Shown here: positions 1 through 13,765 of the stretch, piece after piece | Numbering within the stretch: position 1 is the first letter of the stretch | How the letters are laid out: each line of letters starts with the position of its first letter | Assembly (NCBI RefSeq): GCF_035594125.1 | Contig: NW_026973738.1 | Span: 355,001-419,000, forward strand | Direction of reading: 5' to 3' | Origin: Scylla paramamosain | Taxonomy: Eukaryota; Arthropoda; Malacostraca; Decapoda; Portunidae | DNA length: 64,000 bases | Made by a program: the position numbers and the translations under genes | Notes under the pieces: model-generated | What the model was told of the DNA's origin: nothing | What the model saw: only the letters and a program-made list of their open reading frames with translations | Database searches by the model: none

Positions 1-3147
<3,147 letters not shown>

Positions 3148-3301
3148 CAACGGCCCCCTCCCTTATTCTCCCACCGTTCCTTCTCAAAGCCTTTGTGGAT
3201 GGACTGGGCTATTGAAGACTCCATCAGATCCACATATCGAACAACCATTGGAGCGAATGTTTCTCTGAGGTGTTGATGAAACCGTCCATTTTTTAGGTTA
3301 T
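3148..3301 (-). CDS. Cadps: CAPS/CADPS internal exon, MUN-domain region
   Basis: CAPS primes dense-core (and some synaptic) vesicles for calcium-triggered fusion. Its MUN-domain region acts on SNARE assembly at the plasma membrane. On the minus strand a polypyrimidine tract and CAG acceptor precede the exon at 3301. It reads with two bases completing the Asp codon left by the 18814-18970 exon. Visible motifs, in order, are [24 protein letters not shown] and [15 protein letters not shown], which I recognise as the conserved segment found in both vertebrate CADPS and fly Caps. The exon then reads NKGGGRW and would meet a TAG, so splicing must leave before that. The best donor is G|GTAGAA, giving an end at 3148. 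The acceptor is firm and the donor is my choice. The following exon lies outside the window. Confidence 0.88.
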
Positions 3302-4955
3302 CTGAGGGGGGGAAAAAAAAAATTAATATCCCATGTCATGGATTCCTCAGTTCATTATAAATAGAAAAAAAAAAAAAAACTATAAACAGTTACTTATACC
3401 ACTAAAAACTGTAACAAATACACATAATTAGAACATCACATCACTCTTAGATACTGAAGCACTGAGAGACTTTTCCAAAATTAGCTGTGAGAAGCAATAT
3501 ATATGTAAGTTTAAAGAAATGACCTAAAAGTCAACCTTTCATGTAATATCCAAAGTTACCCCCAATTCACAAGTGGTATTTTGTTGGGTTGGCTTTGTCT
3601 TTTCTTTTTACTGTCTATCCATAGAACATAATGAGATTCCTTTTAGTCTGTACAGGTCCAGTAATAATACCCTATCACTGGATATGTATGCATTCTCAGT
3701 GATTACTCATCCATTCTCATTCTTATTTTCACTTTTTATAAGTATTATATTGGCTTCAACCTGGGATAAGTACTATGCCTTTATGTTCAACATAAAACAA
3801 CAAGCTGATGACCTGGATGGGCTTATATGGGCATGGTCAAATAAAGGTAATTTCTGGGAGTGTTCACTCATGTCCAATTCCTCTCATTTTCAACACCACC
3901 CTTCGGGGGAGATTATTAGTATTCCTGAAGTTAAAGATTGATAAAATCCATGGTAGTGCCACATACTCATACATGCTTGTGTTACTGTTGTGCTGATAGC
4001 AATCCATCACCATGATAATACATGCCACTGCCACTCTCTTTATCAATACTTAAAAACACTTCTAATCGTAAAATATGCCATCAGATTTATATCCTGGGAT
4101 GACACATAATCTGAAAATGTAAATGACAATAATTTTTACTCAGCTATAATAGCATCTCCAACAATTGCCCTGCCTCCTCTGTGCCAGCACCAAACAATAG
4201 GGCTTGTGGCAAGAGGAGGGTGGGCAGTGTCATTGTGAAGTCAAGCTTGTGGCAAGACTTACTGCTTATTAGTATGGTGTATGTTGCCTTCTAAAATTAT
4301 GCAAGATGAATAATCTTTTTTTCCATTTTCTTATAAAAGAACTGGACCACCTACATAATTAACACAAAGGGCAGGTGACAAATTTTTCTGGCTACAAGAT
4401 AAAGGATGGGTGATGGATTTTTCTGGTTTGTCTGTTCCTGCTCTCATTTTGGAGCTCACACAATATCTTTTGGTCACTGTGATTTCTGGGCCTTCACACA
4501 ACTACTATACCCTCAACCAATGTCTCCACAATTGTCAAGATGGCAAGACCTACAATTTTTTTTTCTTCTGCATCTGATTCTGAGCAAGATTTTCCATGAC
4601 CAGTGTCTTCAATTCCTTACAAGCCAGTTCTTGATATGAGAAAATGTAAGGAAGGCCATGTGAGCCACAAATACAACACTTATGATGTCCATCATGTAAA
4701 TGCTGAGCAGCGTTCTGAACTGAGGTCTGCCATGTCAATAAAAATACTGTGCTTCATCGAGCCAGCACAGAAAAACCACATGACCTAGAGACTTTGCATT
4801 TGTGTGAGATTAAAGAAGAAGGTTGGTTAAATTTAAAGCAAGCAACCCAGCCAATTTATGATGGAAATAGAATGATTTCCATGAAAATGTAAAAAACATT
4901 GCCATACAGGTGAGCAGTTTATAGCAGTATCTTCACCCTCTAGGGATTAATTATG

Positions 4956-5450
4956 ATCCTTAACCCTTCACTATGATGATGCATGAGGTGCACCATTGCT
5001 CACCCATACAACCATCTGATGAAGCATCAGGCATGTCACTCCCACGTGATATACACATTTAGAGTTTGAAATCCCATTTTCTGGTACAGGCAGAACAGTG
5101 TGAGGTTCACATACGTCATTCACTCAGATCTGGCTCTACCCCATTCACCTGTCAGCCAATCATAAAACAATAAATAATTTCAGTACCACCCACATGGCAA
5201 CTTTCCATGTTGGCAGTGGGGGGTGAGACTTTGAGGCTGATATGAGTTTGTCTATTTTCCATACATTATGGATGATCTTTCTGACAGTAGCAGGGATGAA
5301 TCCCAGATGTGGATGAGAGTGATGATAATGATTCCTGTAGTGATGATGAGAGTGATGGCCCTGAGGTTGAGTTGAGAGAGGCTGAACAAGGTTGGAGGTT
5401 AATGTCAGACATGTTTTATGATGAGTGTCTTGATTTACCACAGTAACTGT
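4956..5450 (+). mobile_element. possible decayed piggyBac-like 5' end
   Basis: The sequence starts with TTAACCCTTCACTATGATGA, which has the TTAA target and CCCTT start usual for piggyBac elements. About 350 bp further on, a plus-strand frame near 5330-5445 reads an acidic segment (SDDESDGPEVELREAEQ) ending DECLDLPQ. This is reminiscent of the acidic N-terminus of piggyBac transposases. I see no transposase core and no matching right end, so this is a tentative call. It could equally be an unrelated repeat. Confidence 0.3.
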
Positions 5451-6597
5451 TTCTCAGTTCTTTGGACTCTTGGCAACTCATCACTTGTCTCTCTTATGCC
5501 TCCAAACTTTCCTTTGATGATGAGCTGGTTGGCACATTATGTGACTAGATGAATGAGAGCTGCCTAGTTATTTACCAAACATCCCGACAAAAATTGTCAT
5601 GTGAACAGAATTATTTAAAACCCTGTTACACATGATGACATGTATAACTTTCTTGCTCAAAATTGGTTATAAAATTAAATAAACCGATAACAAAAACAGG
5701 TAAAATAGTTCTTGAAAAAGACAGAAAATATCAAATGCCAACTGCACTCTATGGAGAGTGACAGTGGCCTCGTCCTCATACTGTGCTGTTGGGCTCACAC
5801 TGTGCGCTTTGTAGTGAATATGTTCTTTAGTAATAATGATAAAAAGAATGATGAAAATATCCTTAAGTAGTATTTTGAAATAATCTTCCATTACACATTA
5901 CTAATCATCAATTGGGAACATGGTGATTTAGGTGGTAACTCATCTAAGTACAACAAAGTAAGTCCAGGATTCAAATTTCAGCTCACTATCAAGATTTATG
6001 TTGGGTGACTAGCTGGTCTAGAGTTTACCCAGCATCAAATGCATACCACCAGCAATGATTGAGAAGGTTAAGTGCGGTGAAGAAAAGAAGAGGCCAACTT
6101 ACTCCATATGCAATGGATGGCACTACCAGTCCACTACCTTTGCTTCATGAGTATTGAGCACTGTCATTTTTTTTATTTAAAAAACTCAAATATACCATAT
6201 ATCCCCCTGTATAGTTTGATCTCAAGCATAGGTTAACCCCTGATTTCTGGGCAGGAAATTAGTAATTTATGGTATATCTTGTACCACCTAAATGAAGGGC
6301 AGCAGCCTCCATCATCTACCTAATGAAACAAATCAGTAAACTTGGAATGCTGTGCTGGTAGGGAAGGCAGCAGTAATGGTGTTGCCATCTTGGGGATGTG
6401 ACTTGATTACATATCAGACTTGCAAATAAAGATGAAATGGAATACAAGAAGACGGTGTATCATTGTAGCAAATAATAAGGAACTCTGTATGGCAAACATA
6501 AGGAATTCTATATGGCAAGAGCAATCAGCTGGATGTTGTACTATAGCCTGTGTGCAGCCACTTGCCATTGGTGCGTGTTCATATTTAAATGTCCTGT
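5451..6597. other. intronic sequence, nothing recognised
   Basis: No coding or repeat family identified. Short open frames such as 5667-5891 (minus) are hydrophobic and AT-driven, without a motif. Confidence 0.4.
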
Positions 6598-7114
6598 AAC
6601 TGTTCTGGTCCCCACATTACAGGAAAGATATAGGTCTATTAGAATCAGTACAGAGGAGAATGACTAAAAGGGTTCAGGGGATGAGGAGTATTCCTTACGA
6701 AGCGAGGTTGAAGCGGTTAAATTTACATTCTCTAGAGAGACGTAGGTTAAGAGGGGACCTGATAGAAGTCTTTAAGTGGTATAGGGGTTATAACAAGGGA
6801 GATGTAAGCAAAATTCTTAGGATCAGCAACCAAGGTAGAACAAGAAATAACGGGTTCAAGCTTGAAAAATTTAGGTTTAGGAAGGAGATAGGAAAAAATT
6901 GGTTCTCAAATAGAGTGGTAGATGAGTGGAACGGACTCAGTAATCATGTAGTTAGTGCCAGGACACTAGAGAGCTTTAAGAGAAGATTAGACAAGTTTAT
7001 GGATGGGGATAACAGATGGAAATAGGTAGGAGTGTTTCATACAGGGACTGCCACGTGTAAGCCTGGTCGCTTCTTGCAGCTTCCCTTATTTCTTATGTTC
7101 TTATGTTCTTATGT
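6598..7114 (+). mobile_element. CR1/L2-like LINE, 5'-truncated 3' end
   Basis: A 121-residue open frame (6660-7025) carries the conserved C-terminal tail of CR1/L2-type reverse transcriptases: MTKRVQGMRSIPYEARLKRL, then LERRRLRGDLIEVFKWYRG, then NWFSNRVVDEWNGL, ending in SFKRRLDKFMDG. About 60 bp of 3' UTR follows, then a tail of TTCTTATG units (7090-7114). Short tandem 3' tails of this kind are typical of CR1-group LINEs. The copy is truncated at the 5' end at about 6598, so the catalytic RT domain is missing and it is dead on arrival. Confidence 0.8.
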
Positions 7115-7218
7115 AACTTCTAAACCATGGCGTTAAAGGCATCTGACCAGAGAATATTTTCAACTTAGGGTGACTTAGTCTTTGATTTCTGAGGATATGT
7201 GATTTTCTAGATGGGACT

Positions 7219-7221
<3 letters not shown>

Positions 7222-7309
<88 letters not shown>
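7222..7309. repeat. (AT)n microsatellite
   Basis: About 88 bp of AT dinucleotides, directly abutting the mariner-like end that begins at 7311. Confidence 0.98.
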
Positions 7310-7310
<1 letters not shown>

Positions 7311-7312
<2 letters not shown>

Positions 7313-7600
7313 TGGTACTTTGACTTGTGAGTTTAATTTGTTCTGTGATAGAACTTGTAACTCAATTTGCTTGTATGTCTAATGAATTTTTCCCACTGAA
7401 ATTAACTGAAATGCCATTAATATGTTCCAGTCCCCCAAAAAACAAAAAATTTTTTTGTTACATGTTTTTAAATACAGCTCATATAACCAACCTCTGTTTA
7501 CCAAATTTATGGTGTAATGACCCCTTTAAAGCTATCAAACACTTGTTTTATTTTACAAAACTGTTTGCATATTATGGCATATTTCAAAATTATTGAATAC
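7311..7600 (+). mobile_element. mariner-like terminal repeat remnant(s)
   Basis: It begins CAGTGGTACTTTGACTTGTG straight after TA of the microsatellite. A partly inverted copy of its own start lies about 40 bp inside, as in Tc1/mariner-type ends of the CAGTGG-TACCTC class. Within it, 7486-7540 matches the element at 62407-62734: both read CTCTGTTTACCAAATTT and then AACCCCTTTAA or close to it. I see no transposase. Confidence 0.5.
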
Positions 7601-7732
7601 TTGCTTTATTTTATGAACATCCTAGGTCTTAAGATGCAAGAGAATTGGCTGACACACAGTCAACTGCATGTTTGAGAGACTAATTGTGGGTGTGTAACAG
7701 CCAGCAAGTGACCTTGACAAAGGCCGATGACA

Positions 7733-7753
7733 TCTCTCTCTCTCTCTCTCTCT
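7733..7753. repeat. short (TC)n microsatellite
   Basis: About 20 bp of TC dinucleotides. Confidence 0.9.
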
Positions 7754-7851
7754 GTCCTGCTCTGGCTTTGCTCATAAGCAGATTTATTTTTAGGCCTCTC
7801 CGCTAGTTATACTACTTCATTCAATGATTGTTTAATTTGTTGGCAGCTACC

Positions 7852-8079
7852 ATGGATATGTCAGTGTTGAAAGCCTTGCTGTCTTCTCAGGAGCAGACTT
7901 ACCCGGGCACCGTGGAGCTGCTATTTCAACAAATTAATGAGAAAGTGAAATCCCTCCAAATAAATGTAAAGGACGTAATGAGTCTTGAATTCACCCAAAA
8001 GGAGATGGAAGATTTGAAGCAGGAAATAAAGCAAAGTAAGGAAGACAAGAAAACAATGAAGCTGAGCACATTTGCATGA
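7852..8079 (+). pseudogene. LINE ORF1-like N-terminal fragment
   Basis: The open frame starts at an ATG in good context (GCTACCATGG) and reads MDMSVLKALLSSQEQTY, followed by a charged amphipathic stretch ([20 protein letters not shown]) that should form a coiled coil. This layout matches the N-terminus of CR1-type LINE ORF1 proteins. It stops after about 75 residues and runs into an AT array, so it is a fragment. The family assignment is inferred from composition and layout, not from a catalytic motif. Confidence 0.4.
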
Positions 8080-8147
8080 ATAAATTTGAGATAACAGAAC
8101 AAATATATACAGTACCCTCCCAAGTTTTGCGCCTAGTCCTAGTCTTA

Positions 8148-8237
<90 letters not shown>

Positions 8238-8261
8238 TTTAACACAGTTTTTGTCCTTGTA

Positions 8262-8350
<89 letters not shown>
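8148..8350. repeat. two (AT)n arrays in a tandem duplication
   Basis: Two AT arrays (about 8150-8238 and 8265-8350) are each followed by ATTTAACACAG. The unit between them contains TTTTTGTCCTTGTACTTA. The arrangement looks like duplication of an AT array together with its flank. Confidence 0.9.
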
Positions 8351-8353
<3 letters not shown>

Positions 8354-8663
8354 ACACAGTGGAACCTTTTCAAACAAATCAGTTTTGAACAAATATTTTT
8401 ACTCATTATTGCTTCTGTTGTGGTACCATAATTCAGTTCTCAAACAAAAAGTTATTTGATTTAAAATATCAAAAGGCATAGCAAAAGCTGCTGTTTGTTA
8501 CTAATTTATAATTTCTATAAATATTTACTTCCTTTTTTTATATTTAGAGGAGAGGCATAAAGTGTAAGACAGTAGTTCAATCTTTGAAATAAGGTAAATG
8601 ATCCCATTGAAAAACCTTGATGTAAACAAATAGTTTTTGGCATTCAGGAGTAATCCTGACCCA

Positions 8664-9495
8664 CAGTGGCAGCTCGTGGCTGTTACTGATGGGGGAGCTG
8701 TCTCACATTCAGACAAATAAAATCTTAAATGCTTTTATTGTTATTGTTTAACATACCATTGATTGATAGATTATAAAGATAGATAGATAATTATTTAATT
8801 CTTTAGGTCTTATCCTAACAGTAAATGCTTGACTTCCTTAGTGCTGGCTTAGTCTATTTGAAAAGGAAGTCCATTCTCCTGTTCCTGTTTTGTGCAAACA
8901 GATCAATAACTTTTTCATTTAAACCTGGCATATTATTCATAGAAATCTTCTCTATTGAAATCATGGCAAGTGCAAGTTCTTTCAATGCAGAAACCGTCTT
9001 TGCTTCTTGTGCCATTTTGCAAAATACTGCTAGGCCTACCTGGGAAAAGAAAAAAAATACTATTTTATACGATGTTTCTGTGATTTTACACCATCTATGA
9101 TAATCAAGACTGAGCACAAGCCATCACTGATCAATAATATTTTAAAATCATCCCTGACCAATTGAAAAACACGATTGAAAATAAGACCGACGCAATAACA
9201 CTCACCTAGCCACAACAACGGCCGAGACAAGACTGCGCTGGCCGCAGTCCACACTCGCCATTCCGCCCGGGAAGCCTCCCCCCATTTCTCCCGGCTTTCG
9301 TATCATTAAATAGTAAATCATTTCTGTACTTCCTCATTGTTTTGCAGTATTTGTTTTTTTCATATAAACATATGAGAATTGGTGTTTTCATGTGAATGAT
9401 AGTCAAACATAAATAAATTAACATTATTTTCGTGAATCCTAGAAATCCACTGGGGGGGCTGTAGTCTCACAGTCCCTATTGACGAGCTGCCACTG
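8664..9495 (-). mobile_element. hAT transposon derivative with 8-bp target duplication
   Basis: The terminal inverted repeats are CAGTGGCAGCTCGT on the left and its reverse complement on the right (ending 9495). The target duplication is CTGACCCA at 8656-8663 and 9496-9503, exact on both sides. CAG-type termini with 8-bp duplications define the hAT superfamily. At 832 bp it is internally deleted relative to an autonomous element. It sits wholly inside mariner-like copy A and so inserted after it. Confidence 0.88.
8854..9030 (-). pseudogene. hAT transposase C-terminal exon remnant
   Basis: This minus-strand frame follows a polypyrimidine tract and CCCAG acceptor-like site near 9040 and reads through MAQEAKTVSALKELALAMIS to KVIDLFAQNRNRRMDF. 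The L-A-L/M-x-S-I-E ... V-I-D-x-F-A ... R-R-M-x-F pattern is that of the C-terminal dimerisation end of ZMYM-type hAT transposases. The rest of the transposase is missing. The assignment rests on this short pattern and on the hAT termini around it. Confidence 0.5.
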
Positions 9496-9947
9496 CTGAC
9501 CCACTTGTGGCTCACTCAGTGACCCCCAGTGCCATCACTACTGCATAACTGCATTTTTCCAGTAGCTTTTCCAAACAGCAAAATGTCTAACTCTTATGAT
9601 CACCTTCATTTTGGTGGTAAATGGCTTGCTCCTCTCTGTGTCCCTCTGTAAGGCTTCCTTCACTAGATTGGTGACAAAGAGAATATCTGCACAGTCTAAA
9701 CTCTAAACAGTATCTTCTGATGAGTTCTGTGTCACTAACTTCTTTCAATACATCCTTTCTAGATAAATCATTTGTGAGCTGGAGATGTGAAGCTGCCATC
9801 TTGGCTATGGGAGCATCTGTCACAAGCTGCTAAGAACATGGTAGGCTGGTGTCTGGGAATGGATTAATCCATTTTATATTGATTCCTATGGGGAAAATAG
9901 TTTTGGTTTTCAAACACTTCGGATTTCAAATAGTATTTAGGAACTGA

Positions 9948-9950
<3 letters not shown>

Positions 9951-9996
<46 letters not shown>
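9951..9996. repeat. (AG)n microsatellite
   Basis: GA/AG dinucleotides that have replaced the right terminus of the mariner-like copy A. Confidence 0.9.
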
Positions 9997-9998
<2 letters not shown>

Positions 9999-12323
9999 AG
10001 AGCGAGAGGAAGACAGAAGATGCCAGAGGCATGATGAATACCTGCCTGCACTCCCAAGTTTACTTTAAAAACTCACATGTCTTCCTAGTTTTCTTCCTAT
10101 ATTAATTTTGTCAACTTTGTCCCTTCCTATTGAGCTCAATTATAATATAATAGAAGGGTTGGTCTCTCCCCTCAAACTCATTAAATTTCACCCAGTCCCT
10201 CCCATAAGTGCACAATAATTTTTGCAAGACTGTAGTCCTTTACGAGTAAGCATAAGCGAGGGTGACTGAGTGTATGGCAGTTACCTGCCATACCCCTGGC
10301 CTCCCTCGTTCCTTCCCTGTTACCTGCCCCCTTTTCCTATGTCATGTGACTCACTCCCATGCATCTGAGGGAGCATGCAATGGCTGGAAGATGCATCCCA
10401 TTGTCCTTGTCCAGTCAGGCACTTGTTGACATAAGGAAAGGACACAGATAGCTTGCTTGAATGATGGAGCACTGGCACATGAGTCAGAGGGATAAGTTAG
10501 AGGACCATTATTAGTAACTATTGCCTGAGTGTTAGCAGCAGTATGCCCCTGCCTTTGCTAGGTAGGATAAGCACCAGTCACAGGCCTGGCTGAGTGTTAT
10601 GCCAGTCAAATTGTGGTGGGCTATGAGTCTCATCCTCTCCATCATGGCATCCCAGTAGTTTGTGTTTTGTTGAGAGCCTGGGTCTGGTTCTCTAATCATC
10701 CCAGCCCTGTCTGTTGTGGTGTACTTGTGTCATTAATGTTTTTGTGATGTTAAATGTGACTGGCTTTCAGAACTTGCTACTGGGAGCTCTGAAGCCAGAG
10801 GACTTCATAATTCTGTGTGCGTGTGGCTGTCTGTATTCCTCCAGGGGACTGCATATAGACTATTCATGTGCAGAAGGATATAATATTCTGTTTGGTGTGG
10901 GCTTTGGCCCATTATGTGGGAGGCTGTCCACAGAATATTACAAGACTCATCCCAGTTTGTCCTCTGTCCTAATTGTGCCCCCCCCGGCATTTGGGTTGTG
11001 ACTCTTTCTCTGCAAGGAAGAGTTGATTTAATGTATATTATATTCCCTTCTCCATGGGTGGGTAAAAGGAGTGGCAGCCTCATAGATTTGATAGTTGCTG
11101 CCAACCCGTAGTTCCCTCAGTTACAGTAGACTTTTGAACGCAATTACTGAAGACAATTTAGTGTGTAGTCCAAGAGGACCTAAACTACTATACAATATAA
11201 CCAATGAATCGGTTACTAAATATCAGATGGGTAGGGTTTTCCATAACACTGCCCTTTGATTTTACTGAGCATTTACACATTATTATTGGAATATATTTGA
11301 ATGGCTTGCATACAGAAGCATTACAAAAGCTTGCACTTGGGTTGTTTTAAAAGTACATGATATCATTTTCTAATGAGAAAAATCACCATCTCTCTACTTG
11401 CAAACAGTACATCATTGCAACTTGGAACATATTTCTGTCCACCTGGCTTGGATGTGCTATACATATGTTACTCAACACTGATGAACAAGTCAAGTTCCAT
11501 AGCTGAGATGGTATTGAAATGTACATAATCGGGGGTAAGATCTCTAACAATGACTCTTCAAGAAAATGGTTTTACATAAGATTTAAGGTACTGGAAAAAG
11601 GTATCCTCTATCCCCAAATACACTGGACTAAACTGGTGCCATTATTAAAGAGTATAATCTCATCCAAAAAAGGGCCATTAGGCTTTCAGGTCAGCAAAAA
11701 ATGAGACAAGATGGATACTGCATTAGGACAATGCACCAGCTCACCAGTCACAAGTTGCACAGCAGACTCTTGATGACATGGTGTGGAAATGATAAGCCCT
11801 CCGCCCTATTCACTGGAACTGGCTTCATGTGCTTCTTTTTATTCCCTGAGGTGAAAAAAAACTTCATTTTACATCCCGTACTCAAGCTATCATTATGATG
11901 GTGTCTTTAACATGCCAAAGAACTTTTCATCACTAGTAGGTGATAAAAAGTGCATTGCATGCTATGATTATTGCATGAAGCAATTCTGAAGACAGCTAAT
12001 CTTATGTTGATGATTCATGTTTTAGACACATGAAGCCTGATATCATTGCTTTCAAAACGACCCTTATGTGTATAATTTCTCAGCCATATTTTTCTGCCTA
12101 TTCTTTCCTTCAACTGCAATACAGAAACCAACTTGTTTATATTTTCAGGTCACATTAGTTGATCTCCACTACTATAGTTTATTACTTTCAATTTACCGCT
12201 TTGTTCTTTAAATCTTTATATCAGTCTTGACCACTTAATTTCCCTGATCTACTAAAAACCAGCTCAATACAAAATCTTGAGCATCATAACTTGAATTATC
12301 AAAGATAAGTTTCTTTTACCTTT
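9997..12323. other. intronic sequence, nothing firmly recognised
   Basis: Open frames at 10714-11001 (plus) and 10805-11104 (minus) overlap on opposite strands and show no family motif. No exon with paired splice signals matching CAPS was seen. Confidence 0.4.
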
Positions 12324-12411
12324 ACAATTTCACAATTTATATGAAAACATCAATTTATATAAATCATACAATTTCACAATTTATATGAAAACATCAATTT
12401 ATATAAATCAT
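12324..12411 (+). repeat. 44-bp perfect tandem duplication
   Basis: Two adjacent 44-bp units, each beginning ACAATTTCACAATTTATATG and ending TATATAAATCAT (units start at 12324 and 12368). Confidence 0.95.
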
Positions 12412-12753
12412 CAATAAATAACATAGCTGCATTTAATTTTGCAGTATTTAAAGATGTGCATATTTGCCTCCTGACCTTCAACATTCATAAATTTGTTTAG
12501 GAATAACAGTCTCTATAGGGTGAATAAAAAAAAAAAAATAAATAAATAAAGAGCCAATTCTTGAAATAAATTTTAATAGGCAGCAGTTTTGAAAGACTAT
12601 TTACACAGAACTGTGTTTCTCAGTTTCCATTAAATACAAAAAATAAATAAGAATAATAAGTAATTAAACAAAATAAACAAATTAATAAATAAAAATAAAT
12701 AAATAAGGCAACTTTTCCATATGACAACCACCTCATTATATTATATTGCCTCT

Positions 12754-12794
12754 CTTTAAACACTTTAAACACTTTAAACACTTTAAACACTTTA
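12754..12794 (+). repeat. CTTTAAACA tandem repeat
   Basis: Four to five copies of the 9-bp unit CTTTAAACA. Confidence 0.9.
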
Positions 12795-13151
12795 TTATGT
12801 TTGTCTGTAGTACATATATAAGCTTAAGGTACAATTAATTGAAAGACAAACAGCCCCTTATGAAGCACAAGCTTTTTGGGCACACTTAATATCTACTTAA
12901 TACTGAAATGTAAAACAACACTAAACTAAAAATCTAATTGAAGAAAATGTAAAAAAAAAAAAATATATATATATAAATAAGTAGCAATAACAAAAGATTT
13001 AGGGATAAATGGCTTTGCAAGAACAGGAAGGAAAGGAGAAAAATCATAATTATACATGAGAAATAGAGAAAATTGAAGTGGAATCTGATTATAAACAAGC
13101 AAATATTTGTTTTGAGAATAATTAAACAAACAGAAATAAATATGTATATAT

Positions 13152-13652
13152 TGTCACGAGAGGGCAAGATCATGAAGATACCCAGACTGAGTCCCAGCTG
13201 AAGTGGAGGATGACGTCACACTACGTCACCTCGCCGGCCGCCTACCCTGGGGCTCGGGAGTATCACGTGACGTGTAGCAGCCCTGGGATTGGTGGCGGAA
13301 CAGTTTGGGAGACAGAGTGGCGGGAGAACACTGGTGAGGGAAGAAAGCCCGCGCGTCGCCGACACTGCCTCCTGTACTTGTATGTGCCTTTGTGAGCTGG
13401 AGCGAGGCGTCAAGAAGCCTTCCGAGGGTCGACAAGAGGCCCGGGGTGCCGAGCTACAGCATAGGACTACTGTGTAGTGTGAGCAACGGAGAATAGAGGG
13501 CCAGAAGCCGACAAGTGTGTTTTACTACTCGCCTTCTGAGGGGAGCCAGGGGAGAACACGGAGCGCCGCAGGGTAAGTTCACCGTCACGTATGCAGGAAG
13601 CACCGGACCCTAAAAGTGTAAGTGTGACGGCCCACGGGGTGGTGAAGTTACA
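13152..13652 (+). mobile_element. GC-rich block, probable solo LTR
   Basis: A 501-bp GC-rich island in AT-rich DNA. It starts TGTCAC and ends GTTACA, a short imperfect terminal inversion of the kind found on Gypsy-type LTRs, and is flanked by ATAT on both sides (13148-13151, 13653-13656). It contains a consensus CRE (TGACGTCA, 13211-13218), a second ACGTCA and an overlapping CACGTGACGTG at 13264-13274. A strong splice donor (GGGTAAGT) lies near 13573. The flanking duplication is weak evidence because the surroundings are AT-rich and the LINE C tail abuts the right edge. The alternative is a CpG-rich promoter and first exon of an unrelated plus-strand transcript. Confidence 0.45.
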
Positions 13653-13765
13653 ATATACTAGAGGATATAAACTATTTTAGTTACAGAGGATATGAACTAT
13701 TTGGTTACAATACCAAGAAACAAAATAATAGATATTGATAAAAATTGATTGAAGTACAAGATGTG

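Larger units (their letters stand above)
8357..9950. mobile_element. mariner-like non-autonomous element, copy A (interrupted)
   Basis: The left end CAGTGGAACC lies next to the AT array. The right end (9870-9950), read on the minus strand, runs GTTTGAAAACCAAAACTATT then CCCCATAGGAATCAAT. Both halves align in inverted orientation with copy B at 29402-30213, including the stretch around GCAAAAGCTGCTGTTTGTTA. A hAT element occupies 8664-9495. The outermost right bases are lost into a (GA)n run. No transposase frame is present. Confidence 0.75.

Noticed and set aside
10714..11104. Possible gene on either strand
   Set aside because: Opposite-strand frames overlap completely, with no family motif or paired splice signals.
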